A stretch of 49,974 nucleotides of DNA from Caldilineaceae bacterium (GTDB lineage: Bacteria > Chloroflexota > Anaerolineae > Caldilineales > Caldilineaceae): contig JAPKMW010000091.1 in assembly GCA_026645575.1 (NCBI GenBank), positions 1 to 49,974 on the forward strand, written 5' to 3'. The translations under genes and the position numbers were made by a program. Positions 24,947 to 35,100 of the stretch are shown here, piece after piece. The notes below the pieces were generated by a model. The model searched no databases. It was not told where the DNA came from and saw only the letters and a program-made list of their open reading frames with translations. Position 1 is the first letter of the stretch; each line of letters starts with the position of its first letter.

Positions 24947-27088
24947 TTAGGGCGCAAGCGTATAGCGGTAGAGCAGCACATTCGCTCGATGATCACGTCG
25001 GGTAAGCAACGTTCCCCCCGGATAAAGGTCTTGCAACTGTGCCAGTGTCATCCTTGCCGTTTCCGTCGGCAGCAGCAGGACAAAGGCGCCTGGTGGCAAG
25101 GTAGCCGGTAAATTTTCACTAAAGAACACTAGCGAACGGGTCGGTCGGCGCCAATCGTTGGTCAAGAAGCGCAATTGGGGTTCATCAGCCGTCGTTACCG
25201 GCAAACCGACGACAAAGGCCAGTTGACCAACAGCCATCGTGCGCAATTCCTGCCCTACCACACTGATAGGGTCGCTCTGCTGTTGGGCAAAGTCATAATA
25301 GGCCACGCCATTCTGCACGCCAACCCAGACCAGCACACCCATCAGTAGGTAATTAAACAAATTGCGGCTCCAGGCGCCGGCGCTCTGCAAGATCGTCGCC
25401 CGTAAGCGATCCAGCCCAAAGGCCAAGACCAACGCCGTTGCCGGCAATACGGGGAGAAGCGCCGGCCAATTTGGCGCCTGTGCGGGCAATACCATGGCAC
25501 AGAGCAAGCCGCCCGCCACCCAGGTAAGCAAAAACCAGGCAGCGCGCCGATCAAAGTTAAAACAGAGCGCGCCCACTGCCAGACAGAGCAATGGCGTCAA
25601 CAAGGGGTGAAAGAAGGGAAGCGCCAACCCGCCCAGTTGACTGACGTCCCCTGGCTGCGCAAAAGCAAGCAGCGTCGGTCGCCAATGGGCCGCCAAATTC
25701 CCCTGCCAAAGTTGCGGTCCCGGCAATTCGCCAAACCAGTGGCCCGTGACCGTTGGCGCCGCCATAAGGCACAGACCGACCAGCCAGAGTAAAAAGTAAC
25801 CACGAAACCGCCGCCCCGGCAAGGTTGGCTCCAGATGATGGGGCGCCCAACCCGTCTGCACCACCCCATAGCCAATCCACCAGCAGAGCGCTGTCAGCAC
25901 AAAGGCAATCCCCGGCGAGTAGAGGAGGGCACTTAGCGCCAGCAGTACACTGCTCAGTCCGACCGCCAGTCGATCACCGGTGCGCAGCCCTCGCAACAGC
26001 GCCCAACAACCCAATGTACCCCACCCCACCATTTCAAGAAGGATAGGGATGCGGCTAAAGAGAATGGTGGCTGTCGTCGTCATCACCAAAATCGCGGCAA
26101 TGAACGCCGGCCAGCGTCCCTGGTCAACCGTCGGCTCCGTTGATGTTGGCGTTGCGGTTGGTGATGGCGTGCAATGATAGAGTTCTGTTCCCAATAACCA
26201 GGTGGCGGCAATTGCGATGAGGGCAAAGAGAAAACCGGCAAGGCGCACGCTTAGGAGCAAATCGTCTGTGGCCCACAAGAAAAGAGCCGTTACGGCGCCA
26301 CCCAGGCTCGCCAAAGCAAGACCTGACTCTAACAGAAAGGGTGTACGTCCGAAAAGGTAGGCATCCCCTTTGGTCGCCCAATCACTGGCCCAAAGCGCCA
26401 CCTGTGCGATATCCTGGTGAATAGAGAGCGGAATTTCTAGCAGTCGCCAAGCATAGAGCGGCGCCGCCAGCAGCAGTAGCAACAGCAGACGCCACCAGCC
26501 CCTCGGTGTCGCCTTGGTTGTACGCCCGTCCGCTACTTCGGCTGCGTCTGGGGCGAAGCGCCAAGGGAAAAGGCCACAGCCCATAAAAAAGAAGAGTAAG
26601 CCGCCGGCCCATAACAATTCGGGCAGCCAGGGAATATCTAGCGCTATGAGCAAAAGATCCGCTGGGACAGCAAAGCTTACGCCCTGACCAGCAGGTGCAT
26701 CGGGGGCGGGTGCAAGTCTAACAAAGAAGGTGGCCAGGGCAACCAGAATCACGGCCATCATCACCAAGAGCCAGGCTAAGCGTTGACGACGACGAGCGCC
26801 GGGCAGAGCAAAAGTTGCTGGCACCGTAGCGAGTGGCGCTGCGGTCAGGGGCCACGGGGCGGCAACCAAGCCAAAGGTAATGGCGGCAACCGCCAGGAGA
26901 AAGATGGCAAGCTCGCGCAAATCCCCAGCCACCAACCCCCGCAGCCGCGACAGGTTGGGCAGAAGGGCGCTGATTTGCGTCGGCAGAAGGGAACTGGATG
27001 TGGTTAGCAGTGGCGGGTGGAGAATAAATTGCGCACTATAGGCAACGACAACGACCAGCAACAAGGCGATAAAGCGAAGGACACGCAC
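24947..27088 (-). CDS. Multispanning membrane protein, GT39/ArnT-like glycosyltransferase
   Basis: 713 residues from GTG 27088 (AAAGG upstream), with about 14-16 hydrophobic segments along most of the length. The loop after the first third (IPLSIHQDIAQVALWASDW) has the acidic residue expected in the catalytic loop of PMT_2/ArnT-type GT-C enzymes, and the C-terminal soluble part (about 600-713) is a periplasm-facing domain. GT-C enzymes move sugars from polyprenyl phosphates to lipids or proteins outside the membrane. With the DPPR-synthase-like gene at 20057 it could serve wall glycan assembly. Family assignment rests on topology and one loop, so it is moderate. Confidence 0.68.
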   Translation of the reverse strand: MRVLRFIALLLVVVVAYSAQFILHPPLLTTSSSLLPTQISALLPNLSRLRGLVAGDLRELAIFLLAVAAITFGLVAAPWPLTAAPLATVPATFALPGARRRQRLAWLLVMMAVILVALATFFVRLAPAPDAPAGQGVSFAVPADLLLIALDIPWLPELLWAGGLLFFFMGCGLFPWRFAPDAAEVADGRTTKATPRGWWRLLLLLLLAAPLYAWRLLEIPLSIHQDIAQVALWASDWATKGDAYLFGRTPFLLESGLALASLGGAVTALFLWATDDLLLSVRLAGFLFALIAIAATWLLGTELYHCTPSPTATPTSTEPTVDQGRWPAFIAAILVMTTTATILFSRIPILLEMVGWGTLGCWALLRGLRTGDRLAVGLSSVLLALSALLYSPGIAFVLTALCWWIGYGVVQTGWAPHHLEPTLPGRRFRGYFLLWLVGLCLMAAPTVTGHWFGELPGPQLWQGNLAAHWRPTLLAFAQPGDVSQLGGLALPFFHPLLTPLLCLAVGALCFNFDRRAAWFLLTWVAGGLLCAMVLPAQAPNWPALLPVLPATALVLAFGLDRLRATILQSAGAWSRNLFNYLLMGVLVWVGVQNGVAYYDFAQQQSDPISVVGQELRTMAVGQLAFVVGLPVTTADEPQLRFLTNDWRRPTRSLVFFSENLPATLPPGAFVLLLPTETARMTLAQLQDLYPGGTLLTRRDHRANVLLYRYTLAP

Positions 27089-27209
27089 GCAATAACCTTT
27101 CGCAGCTTATCTCCATGGAAAGTTAATAGAAATCGGCGATAGGTAGGGCCGGTATAAAGCAGCAGAACAATTCATAACAGGCCCTCCCATCGCCAAAGTA
27201 GCGTTATGG

Positions 27210-27413
27210 TTAGCTTTCCGCCGTGTTTTCGCTCGGCTTGTCGGCGTTGACAACCGTCGTGTTACCCTTATCGCCGGTGTTGGATTCTTTGCGGAATTCG
27301 CGAATCCCTTTACCCACGGCGCCAAAGACCTCCGGCAACCGCCCCACACCGAAGAGCATGGCGACGATGACCAAAATAATCACAAGCTCCCACGGGCCTG
27401 GAATAATATTCAT
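27210..27413 (-). CDS. tatA: TatA/E-type twin-arginine translocase subunit
   Basis: 67 residues from ATG 27413 with GGGAGG six bases upstream; a longer frame to 27494 lacks a site. A short N terminus ([21 protein letters not shown]) is the membrane helix, followed by the hinge [20 protein letters not shown], an amphipathic helix as in TatA, and a polar tail. It forms the protein-conducting part of the Tat export system. No tatC is in the window. Confidence 0.92.
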   Translation of the reverse strand: MNIIPGPWELVIILVIVAMLFGVGRLPEVFGAVGKGIREFRKESNTGDKGNTTVVNADKPSENTAES

Positions 27414-27908
27414 ACCTTTCCTCCCTTTACTCTGCTCTAGAGTTACTTCTGAGACGACGCTATTACCTGCATAACCGATACAGCATCGCCCCAATCACGC
27501 TACTGACAGATCCACAACAGCCATGCTCAACTAACAATTTGATCCTAGTTGATCCAGATTTGTTTGTGGTTGTCCTATACTGTTGTCTTATACTTGCCCT
27601 TGTTTGAACATGATACGTTCTGCAGCATCATCTTCGCCTAAAGCATCGTATAACGTTTGATTGTAGATATTATAACATGGTTGGCGAGATGTGCAAACAG
27701 TTGGGACCATCGACTATTGGAAATTGTGCATTACTCCTCTACATTGCTTCTATATCACAACTATCTGTGCTACAATTGGGCCAGGATGAAGAGAGTTTGT
27801 TGCCGTGGGGCCAAGCGCTATGGCAAATCTACCAGTCGTCATTCATCATTGCATCTGTAGTATTCATAGCCGGTGATGAATGACTAATGACCAGTGACCG
27901 AATAACCT
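27414..27908. other. Intergenic region between tatA and recN
   Basis: About 500 bases with no convincing gene; two overlapping short frames at 27657-27883 lack ribosome sites. It holds the divergent promoters of tatA and recN. A symmetric GAAC-N7-GTTC word is at 27606-27620. The hairpin GTCATTCATCA/TGATGAATGAC (27838-27848, 27874-27884) lies just before recN. Confidence 0.5.
27838..27884. repeat. 11-bp hairpin just upstream of recN
   Basis: Exact 11-bp arms around a 25-base loop, with the longer flank (GACCAG, CCAGT) partly extending the pairing. It is another of the reiterated-unit intergenic hairpins in this window. Confidence 0.5.
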
Positions 27909-29783
27909 ATGTTGGCTGATTTGCATATTCGTAACTTTGCCATTATTGATGATCTCCACCTGACCTTTGGGCCGGGGCTGAATATTTTAACCGGCGAGAC
28001 CGGCGCCGGCAAATCGATCATCATTGACGCCGTCGGCATGTTGCTGGGGGATCGCGCCACAGCGGAGTGGGTGCGCGCCGGCAGCGAGTTAGCCGAGATC
28101 GAAGCCAGCTTCCAGGTGGTGGAAGGTGATATTTTGACCGAGCTACAACCCATTCTGGAAGAAAATGGTCTGGATGATCCGGAAAACCCACACTGGCTTA
28201 CGCTCAGCCGCGAGGTGCGCCGCACCGGTCGCAACATCTGCCGCATTAATGGGCGCATGGTCAACTTGCAACTACTAGGCGAAGTGACCGGCTACCTGGT
28301 TGATGTCCACGGCCAGGGCGAACATCTCAATCTGTTACAGGCGCGCACGCATGTTCATCTCATCGACCGCTACGCGAATCTGCTCCCCCAGCGCCGCCGA
28401 CTGGCTGAACGGGTGAGTGAGTTGCGCAAGGTACGCGAAGCGTTGCAACGGCTGCGCCAGGATGCTCGCACCATTGCCCAACGCATTGATCTCCTCAGTT
28501 TTCAGGCCGAAGAAATCGCTTCCGCTAAGTTGCGCCCTGGTGAAGAGAGTGAATTGGAGAGCGAACGGCGCCGGCTGGGCAATGCCGAAGCGCTTATGAA
28601 GCTGGCCCAAACCGCTCAGGCTATTCTGAGCAATGGGGATGGCGAAGTGCCGGGCGCACTTGATCTCATCAGCGAGGCGGTTGGGCGCATCGAACGGCTG
28701 GCGCGCATCGACCCGGACATGAAAGAGACGGCGGACGAAAGTCAGGCGCTGCTGGAACAGCTTTCCGACCTGGCGCGCACGCTGGAAGATTATGCCGACA
28801 ACCTGGAATTTAACCCCGAACGGCTGGAAGAGGTCGAAGAGCGCATCGACCTGATCAGCAATCTCAAACGCAAATATGGCGACACGATTGAACAGATCAA
28901 CGCCTTTGGCCAGCGCGCCCAGGCTGAACTCGATGGCTTGAGCAATTGGGAAGCCAAAACCACCGCGCTGGAACAGCAGGAAGAGAGCCTGCTGCGCACC
29001 ATCGGTCAATTGGGCGCCGAGTTGAGCCGGCAACGCGCCGTCGCCGGCCATCAACTGGCGCGCCAGGTCGAACAGGAACTGGCCGATCTCCGCATGGCGC
29101 GCGCTCGCTTTGGCGTCGCTGTAGAGCAGAACAACAAAGCCGATGGCGCCTACCTGCCCGATGGTCGCCGCGTCGCCTTTGACAGCACCGGTGTCGACCA
29201 AGTTGAGTTTATGATCAGCGCCAACCCCGGCGAACCGCTCAAACCGATGGCCAAGGTGGCCTCCGGCGGTGAAACGGCACGCTTGATGTTGGCGCTCAAA
29301 AGTGTCCTTACCCACGCCGACGCTACGCCTACCCTGATCTTTGATGAAATTGACCAGGGGATCGGCGGGCGGGTCGGCGCGGTGGTTGGTCAAAAATTGT
29401 GGATGCTCACCGGCCGGCAAAGTCTCAATGGCAAAGCGTCCAATGACAAAAACGGGGACAAAAACGGGGGCAAGAATGGGAAAAGCGGCAAGAAGAGCCA
29501 ACCGGCCCTGGTCGCTGAGCCGGTGGCCGAAACCAGCGTCGCCCATCAGGTTCTCTGCATCACCCATTTGCCCCAACTGGCGGCCTTTGGCGACCAACAT
29601 TTCACCGTCAACAAACGGGTGACCCAACTGGACGGCGAAGAGCGCACCAGCACCGTCGTCCGTCAGTTGGACGAACGCGCCCGCGTGGAAGAACTGATGC
29701 AAATGCTCGGCGCCGAAAGCGAAGCCGGGCGCCGCTCGGTGGAAGAGATGCTGAACGAAGTGCAGAAGGTGAAGGGATCGTGA
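27909..29783 (+). CDS. recN: DNA repair protein RecN
   Basis: 624 residues, slightly longer than usual RecN. The Walker A is LTGETGAGKSIIID at about 28-42, after ADLHIRNFAIIDDL, the family start. Coiled-coil arms occupy about 150-390. The signature and Walker B are in ASGGETARLMLALK and PTLIFDEIDQGIGG, and the C terminus has CITHLPQLAAFGDQHF. This SMC-like ATPase gathers double-strand breaks for recombination repair. Odd feature: a low-complexity Lys/Asn/Gly insertion (about 515-550, NDKNGDKNGGKNGKSGKK) lies between Walker B and the D-loop His, absent from typical RecN. No Shine-Dalgarno is evident at 27909. Confidence 0.95.
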   Translation: MLADLHIRNFAIIDDLHLTFGPGLNILTGETGAGKSIIIDAVGMLLGDRATAEWVRAGSELAEIEASFQVVEGDILTELQPILEENGLDDPENPHWLTLSREVRRTGRNICRINGRMVNLQLLGEVTGYLVDVHGQGEHLNLLQARTHVHLIDRYANLLPQRRRLAERVSELRKVREALQRLRQDARTIAQRIDLLSFQAEEIASAKLRPGEESELESERRRLGNAEALMKLAQTAQAILSNGDGEVPGALDLISEAVGRIERLARIDPDMKETADESQALLEQLSDLARTLEDYADNLEFNPERLEEVEERIDLISNLKRKYGDTIEQINAFGQRAQAELDGLSNWEAKTTALEQQEESLLRTIGQLGAELSRQRAVAGHQLARQVEQELADLRMARARFGVAVEQNNKADGAYLPDGRRVAFDSTGVDQVEFMISANPGEPLKPMAKVASGGETARLMLALKSVLTHADATPTLIFDEIDQGIGGRVGAVVGQKLWMLTGRQSLNGKASNDKNGDKNGGKNGKSGKKSQPALVAEPVAETSVAHQVLCITHLPQLAAFGDQHFTVNKRVTQLDGEERTSTVVRQLDERARVEELMQMLGAESEAGRRSVEEMLNEVQKVKGS

Positions 29784-29785
29784 TG

Positions 29786-29959
29786 CTAGTTACGAATTAC
29801 GAATTACGAATTACGAGTTATGGATGCCGATTAGGAGATCTCTTTTAAAGATGAAGCAACCAATAATATACAGCTATTACAAAACATGAATATTCACTAC
29901 CACAGTTCTCGTAACTTGTAACTTGTAACTTGTAACTCGTAACTCGTAACTCGTATCAC
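29786..29959. repeat. Tandem 7-bp units in opposite orientation between recN and the methyltransferase gene
   Basis: ACGAATT is repeated three to four times at about 29792-29819, and GTAACTT/GTAACTC six times at 29912-29956. The two blocks are partly complementary and would form an imperfect hairpin around 95 bases. No gene fits in this gap. Confidence 0.6.
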
Positions 29960-29968
29960 GGATCAACC

Positions 29969-30820
29969 ATGACAGAACCAACAAATACCTGGCGCAAATA
30001 TTTAACCGACTACAACGAAGGCTTGGGGCTGGTCTACGAGCGCTTTGTTCTCAATGATTTTTTGGAGGATCTACGCCAGCGCTATCAGATTCAAAGTGTG
30101 CTGGAAGCGCCGCTCTATGGCATGGCCGGCGTCAGCGGGATCAACGATGTGGCGCTGGCCCGTCAAGGCGTCGCGGTGACAATGGTCGATGACAACGAGG
30201 AGCGGTTGCAGGGGGTGCGCCGCATCTGGGCGCAGGATCTGCAACTGCCGGTCAGCCTGGTGCATACACCGGCGGAGCGCTGGCACGCCCTCCCCTTTGC
30301 CGACCGCAGCTTTGATCTCACCTGGCAGTGGGCGGGCTTGTGGTACATCCAAAATCCGGCGGGCTTGTTGCGCGAGTTAGTGCGCACCAGCCGCAACCTG
30401 GTCTTTGTCGCCATGCCCAACAACTTACAGGTGGGCTACTGGCTGCGCAAGCTGGTGATTGACCGCGAATTTTTTGCCCATCATGACGAGCAGTGGACGG
30501 ACATCAGCCGCCTCCGCCGTATTCTGGAGATCGAAGGCGTTGAGATCATCGATCAAGGCGTGTTGGATACCCCGCCCTGGCCTGATACGGTCATGCCGGC
30601 CAACGAAGTCCTCAAACGGCTGGGCATTCGCAGCAAAGGATTGGAACAACAATTCACCGGCGACAACTGGCAGTGGAGCACCATGGCCTATTACCTGGGC
30701 CAAGAGCCGGATCTCTATGACCGGGTGATCAAATACGCCTGGCTCGACCACGCTCGGCTGCCGTGGCAGGTGAAAGCGGTCTGGGCGCATCATCGATATT
30801 TATTGGGAAAAGTCGCGTAG
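29969..30820 (+). CDS. Class I SAM-dependent methyltransferase-like protein
   Basis: 283 residues. Visible features: AGVSGINDVALARQGVAVTMVDDN, which has the spacing of the SAM-binding motif I and the acidic end of strand 2 but a changed glycine loop (YGMAGVSGIN), and FADRSFDLTWQWAGLWYI, matching motif II of Methyltransf_11. The C-terminal half is unassigned. The target is unknown. There is no Shine-Dalgarno, and the preceding stretch is the 7-bp repeat block. Its stop TAG is the first part of the 13-bp hairpin arm at 30812. Confidence 0.68.
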   Translation: MTEPTNTWRKYLTDYNEGLGLVYERFVLNDFLEDLRQRYQIQSVLEAPLYGMAGVSGINDVALARQGVAVTMVDDNEERLQGVRRIWAQDLQLPVSLVHTPAERWHALPFADRSFDLTWQWAGLWYIQNPAGLLRELVRTSRNLVFVAMPNNLQVGYWLRKLVIDREFFAHHDEQWTDISRLRRILEIEGVEIIDQGVLDTPPWPDTVMPANEVLKRLGIRSKGLEQQFTGDNWQWSTMAYYLGQEPDLYDRVIKYAWLDHARLPWQVKAVWAHHRYLLGKVA

Positions 30821-30902
30821 TCGCAGGGTCGCCTAGTCTGGAGTCTGGAGTCGGGTAGCAAAGATGGTAGACGTTGGACTCTAGACCTCGCGACTACGCG
30901 AC
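30812..30902. repeat. Hairpin GTCGCGTAGTCGC/GCGACTACGCGAC with repeated octamers
   Basis: Arms 30812-30824 and 30890-30902 are exact complements. GTCTGGAGTC and GACTCTAGAC in between pair 9/10. The left arm overlaps the methyltransferase stop codon. GACTACGC repeats follow. It probably ends the upstream transcript. Confidence 0.6.
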
Positions 30903-30937
30903 TACGCGACTCTGGACTCAAAAAAGGGGAGTGAGTT

Positions 30938-31963
30938 GTGAAGACAATTGTGTTGGAGATGCCGGGGCAGTTTCGCCTTACCGATACAGTGGAACCGGAG
31001 GCGCCGGGGGTTGGCGAGGCGTTGGTGCGGGTGCGCCGAGTAGGGATCTGTGGTACGGATCTACACGCGTTTCGGGGACGGCAGCCCTTTTTTAGTTACC
31101 CACGCATTTTGGGTCATGAATTGGGCGTAGAAGTCGTCGCCCTCGGCCCAATACAGGGGCCAACCCATTTGCAGGTAGGGGATATTTGCGCCGTTGAGCC
31201 CTATTTGAATTGTGGCGTTTGCAGCGCGTGCCGCCGGGGGAAGACCAACTGTTGCCAATCACTAAAGGTGCTGGGCGTCCACACCGATGGCGGGATGCGG
31301 GAGTATATTACTGTGCCGCAGCACAAGTTGCACAAAGCTCAGGGCGCGCCGCTGGAACACCTGGCCGTTGTGGAGATGCTTGGTATCGGCGCCCATGCGG
31401 TCAGTCGCGCTCAGGTGATGCCAGGGGAGAATACGTTGGTCATCGGCGCCGGACCGATTGGGTTGGCGACGATGCAATTTGCTAAACTGGCGGGCGCCGA
31501 CATTATTTGTCTGGAGTTGAATCCCAACCGGATCGCTTTCTGTCAGGAGTATTTGGGCGTCGATAAATTCATCAATTCCACGCAGAACGTCGAGAGCGAA
31601 TTACAACGCCTGCTCGGCGGCGATTTGCCAACACTGGTCTTTGATGCCACCGGCAACGCCCAATCGATGATGCAAGCCTTCCAATATAGCGCCCACGGCG
31701 GCAAACTGATCTATGTCGGGCTGGTGCAGGCCGATCTAACCTTTAACGACCCCTATTTCCACAGCCACGAACTAACACTCTTCGCCACCCGCAACGCCAC
31801 TTCCGCCGATTTCGCCTATGTAGTTGATTGCCTCAACACCAACCAGATCAATCTCACCCCCTGGATCACCCACCACGCCTCGCCGGAGGAACTGATCGAC
31901 GTCTTTCCCACCTGGCTCGACCCCACCACTGGGGTGATCAAGGCAATGTTGGATTTTCCGTAG
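30938..31963 (+). CDS. Zinc-dependent medium-chain alcohol dehydrogenase
   Basis: 341 residues from GTG 30938 (GGGGAG seven bases upstream). Catalytic zinc motif VGICGTDLHAFRG and GHELGVEV; structural zinc cysteines in NCGVCSACRRGKTNCC; nucleotide-binding GAGPIGLATMQFAKLAGADII, with an acidic residue (CLELN) at the end of beta-2 that suggests NAD. The pattern is closest to sugar or polyol and threonine-dehydrogenase-like subgroups (L-galactonate/fucose oxidoreductases). Substrate unknown. It stands alone after the hairpin at 30812-30902 and ends in the terminator at 32091-32132. Confidence 0.9.
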   Translation: MKTIVLEMPGQFRLTDTVEPEAPGVGEALVRVRRVGICGTDLHAFRGRQPFFSYPRILGHELGVEVVALGPIQGPTHLQVGDICAVEPYLNCGVCSACRRGKTNCCQSLKVLGVHTDGGMREYITVPQHKLHKAQGAPLEHLAVVEMLGIGAHAVSRAQVMPGENTLVIGAGPIGLATMQFAKLAGADIICLELNPNRIAFCQEYLGVDKFINSTQNVESELQRLLGGDLPTLVFDATGNAQSMMQAFQYSAHGGKLIYVGLVQADLTFNDPYFHSHELTLFATRNATSADFAYVVDCLNTNQINLTPWITHHASPEELIDVFPTWLDPTTGVIKAMLDFP

Positions 31964-32090
31964 TTCGCACGCGCTCAAGCCGCCCCCCAGGGCATGGCTT
32001 GGCGTATCCTATTGCGCTCAACTGATTTTGCCTGGACAGGGAAACAGGTAGAAGTGGGCAACAGTAAAGGTTCCAGAAGTTACAAACAGG

Positions 32091-32132
32091 CAAATGCGGG
32101 CTTCGCACGTGGGCGTGCGAACTCCGCGTTTG
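32091..32132. terminator. Extended stem-loop terminator between convergent genes
   Basis: TTCGCACG and CGTGCGAA enclose a 4-base loop, and the outer segment CAAATGCGG/CCGCGTTTG extends pairing (8/9), followed by TTTG. It serves the dehydrogenase gene and, on the other strand, the FG-GAP gene end at 32149. Confidence 0.6.
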
Positions 32133-32148
32133 TTTGTGTAGTTTCCAA

Positions 32149-35100
32149 TTATTCGCCACCTTTCAGATAAAGGATAACGGGCCTATCTACATAGATCCAG
32201 TAGCCGCGCCCGAATTCCAACGCCGTCAGCGGACGATAACCACGATAGAACGTAGCATCACAACCATGCTGACAATAAAGGGTATTGGGGTTGTTCGGAT
32301 TGGTGGGATCATGGCCGTAGACCAGTAGATAGGCATCAGCGATCGATTGCAACGCTTCGCTCACCGGTTGCGTCACCCGCACCGGATAAGCGATCAAATT
32401 CCAACCTTGCACCAGTGGCAGCTCCACGCTCGTCAGCAGCGCATAGACCCCTGGCCCCTGCACCGGCGCCGAGGCAATATTATAATCGGGATTGCGCACC
32501 GTTTCCAACCGCTGCCAACCACTGGCCGGCTTTGTCTCATCCAGGTAGTAGATGCTGATGCCGGCCTCTTCGCCTGCCGGCACTTCCCGTTCGAGATAGT
32601 TGAACATGATCGACATCTGGGTCAACCTTGGCAACCGTTGGGGCGCAAAGAGGCGATACGCCGCGCCGACCGGCGTCGCCCACGGTACAGTATTGGAGAC
32701 CAGGCTGGTGGTTTGGAACGCGTAAAATTGGCCGTCGCCCAACACCAGCTCCTTGCTATAGAGCAGCACCCGGCCATCGGTCGAACCGCCCGGTGCGTGC
32801 TTGGCGAGGCCAATATGTTTCGCCAGCCCGATATGTTTGGCTAACCCGATATGTTTGGCCAGCCCAATCGGCTTGCCGCCCAGCGCAAAGGCGGTGATGC
32901 TTTCACGGCGCGGCGTGGTTGGCATCACCGGTTCATTCACCCACACCTGCACATACCCCGCTACTTCTGGCGATGACAATGCAAATTGTCCTACCGCAAC
33001 CGTACCAGTCACCGTGAGCGTAAGTGGCGCTGTCGCCGGGCCGTGGGCGGGGTAGAGTTGTGCATGGAGTTGCTGGCCCGCCGCCAACCCGGTTCCCGTC
33101 AGCGGCACACGCACCGTGATCAGGGTCGTTGAAATCGGCTCGATCAACAACTCTGGTTGCCAAACCGGCAGGCGGTGGAGCGTGAGTTGATTATCCCCCG
33201 CCGCAATCGTCTCGCAGCCCAGACGCGACCCGTCATAGAGACAGATCCGATCGCCGACCTGCGCCCCCCGCGCCAACAGTTGATCAAAGCGCGGACTGCC
33301 TAGCTCGATGACTTGCGTTGGTTCGCCGGTGGCCGGATCGATGCGGTAGAGATAGCCGGTGGCCCGTTCCCCCGGCTCCACCACGACGCCATCCTCAGTC
33401 AGGTAGAAAATGGGATCGGCCAGCGTGCTGGTAGGGGAGAGCGGCTCAACAAAATGAAGCTGTGTCACCGCCAGCGCCAGTCCATTGGGGCCAGGGTTTG
33501 GCGTGGCGCCGGCCAAGTCGGGGTAGAAATGGCTGATGGTTTCCCAATCGGCGCGACCAGTGGTCTGCGCGGCCAAGGTCTTGGCGCAGCCCGCCCCCCA
33601 TTCCTCGGCAAAGAGAAATTCGGTGTAATCTTCGCGATAGGGGTCGGTCATGGCGCTGCCGGTGCAGGTGGCGACCACGGTCAGATGCTCGTCGTCGAAG
33701 CCCAGATAGTTGTCATCGAGGAAGAAGAGATAGTGCCCCAATTCATGGGCCAAGGCACGCGCCCAATCGGCGCCCAGCACGCCACTGCCCGATTCACCGT
33801 AGCGGTTCCAGGTGACGCTCAGACGAACCTGGCCTGGTGTGTAGGTGATCGTCTGCGTTTGCGCCAACAGCGGCGGCCCCACTGTTTCGGTTACAATGGT
33901 GGTCACAATGCCACCTTGCGTCGCATTCGGGCGCAGGCGGTTGGTGGCGTAGAGCCGCACATCGGCTTCGTCCCAGTGATCCCGGTTGTGATAGACCGTG
34001 ACGTCGCCCAGTGCGGCGCGACCATTCGTCCAGTCATAGAGAAATTGCGAAGCCTGCTTGATGTCAAATTGTAGTTGTTCTAACAATTGCCAATCCTGGC
34101 GTGCATCCCATTCGAGCGAAATGTCCAGGTTGAAGAGTAACAGCGGATTGGTAGCGCTCACGGTGAGCGTCTGCACGCCGTTGCCCGTAACCGACGTCAT
34201 GTTTACACCCCCGCTGGTCGGTGTAGCGCTACTGGCATAGAGCATAAAGGTATCCGTGGACCGTAGCGGCGCCAGCGCTACCAACCGATCCCCTACGGCC
34301 AGCGCTGCCCGTCCGCCTAGATAGCCCTGACTGTTGGTGCGAAAGGATCTACTCTCTTGCGTTGCGGCCAAGGAAGCAGCTACACCACTGGCGTTAACCG
34401 GTAACCGATAGACGAGTGCGTTTGGCATAGGTACGCTGGCCGCATCTACCACGCGCACCTGTGTGCCACGCACGCGGAAGGGATAGCTCTGCGCCGCCTG
34501 ATAGGGCTGGCGATAGGGGCCAGGCACGCCGTTGCGCTGTGGGTGCAGATCGGGGCGTGCTTCCAGCCGAAAGACGACGCGGTCACTCTGCCCAAAAAAG
34601 CCGCTGCCCAACACATCCCAGGTGTAGGTGTATGTAATGGGCTGGTTACCGGCCAGGGTTGCCAGTCCATTCAGGGCGGTTGCGGTGGTGGCCGTTGCGG
34701 TATACCACTTGCCGCCGCCATCCAGCGAGTAGAAACCGCGCACATTGGCTGGGCTGGCCGTGGGGTCAAAGAGGGTGTAGGTAAAGGTGATGGCGCCGGC
34801 GGCAAAAATCTGCGGCGAGGCATACGGCCCAGCCAACACAGTTTTGTCCAGCGGCAAGAGCTTGATCTGGGCTGACGATGCGGGCTGCGGATGGGCATCG
34901 TGTCGGGTTTGGAAGGTTAGGCAAGGAAATTCTTCATCATACACTATACGGCCCAAATCATATTGCTGGTAAGCGATGGCATCAGCCAGACCATCACCAT
35001 TGAGATCACCCACGAAGAGCGGCCGTATATTGATGAGGGAAGGCCCATTGACCGCTAACTCCTTTTGTCTTAGGTCAAGAAATGCTGGATGCCAAGTAAA

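Noticed and set aside
27606..27620. GAAC-N7-GTTC upstream of recN as an SOS box
   Set aside because: Known boxes of this type use a four-base spacer; no second site is visible.
27657..27883. Two short overlapping plus-strand frames upstream of recN
   Set aside because: No ribosome site, and they end in the hairpin; likely non-coding.
28335..29702. 455-residue minus-strand frame
   Set aside because: Shadow of recN.
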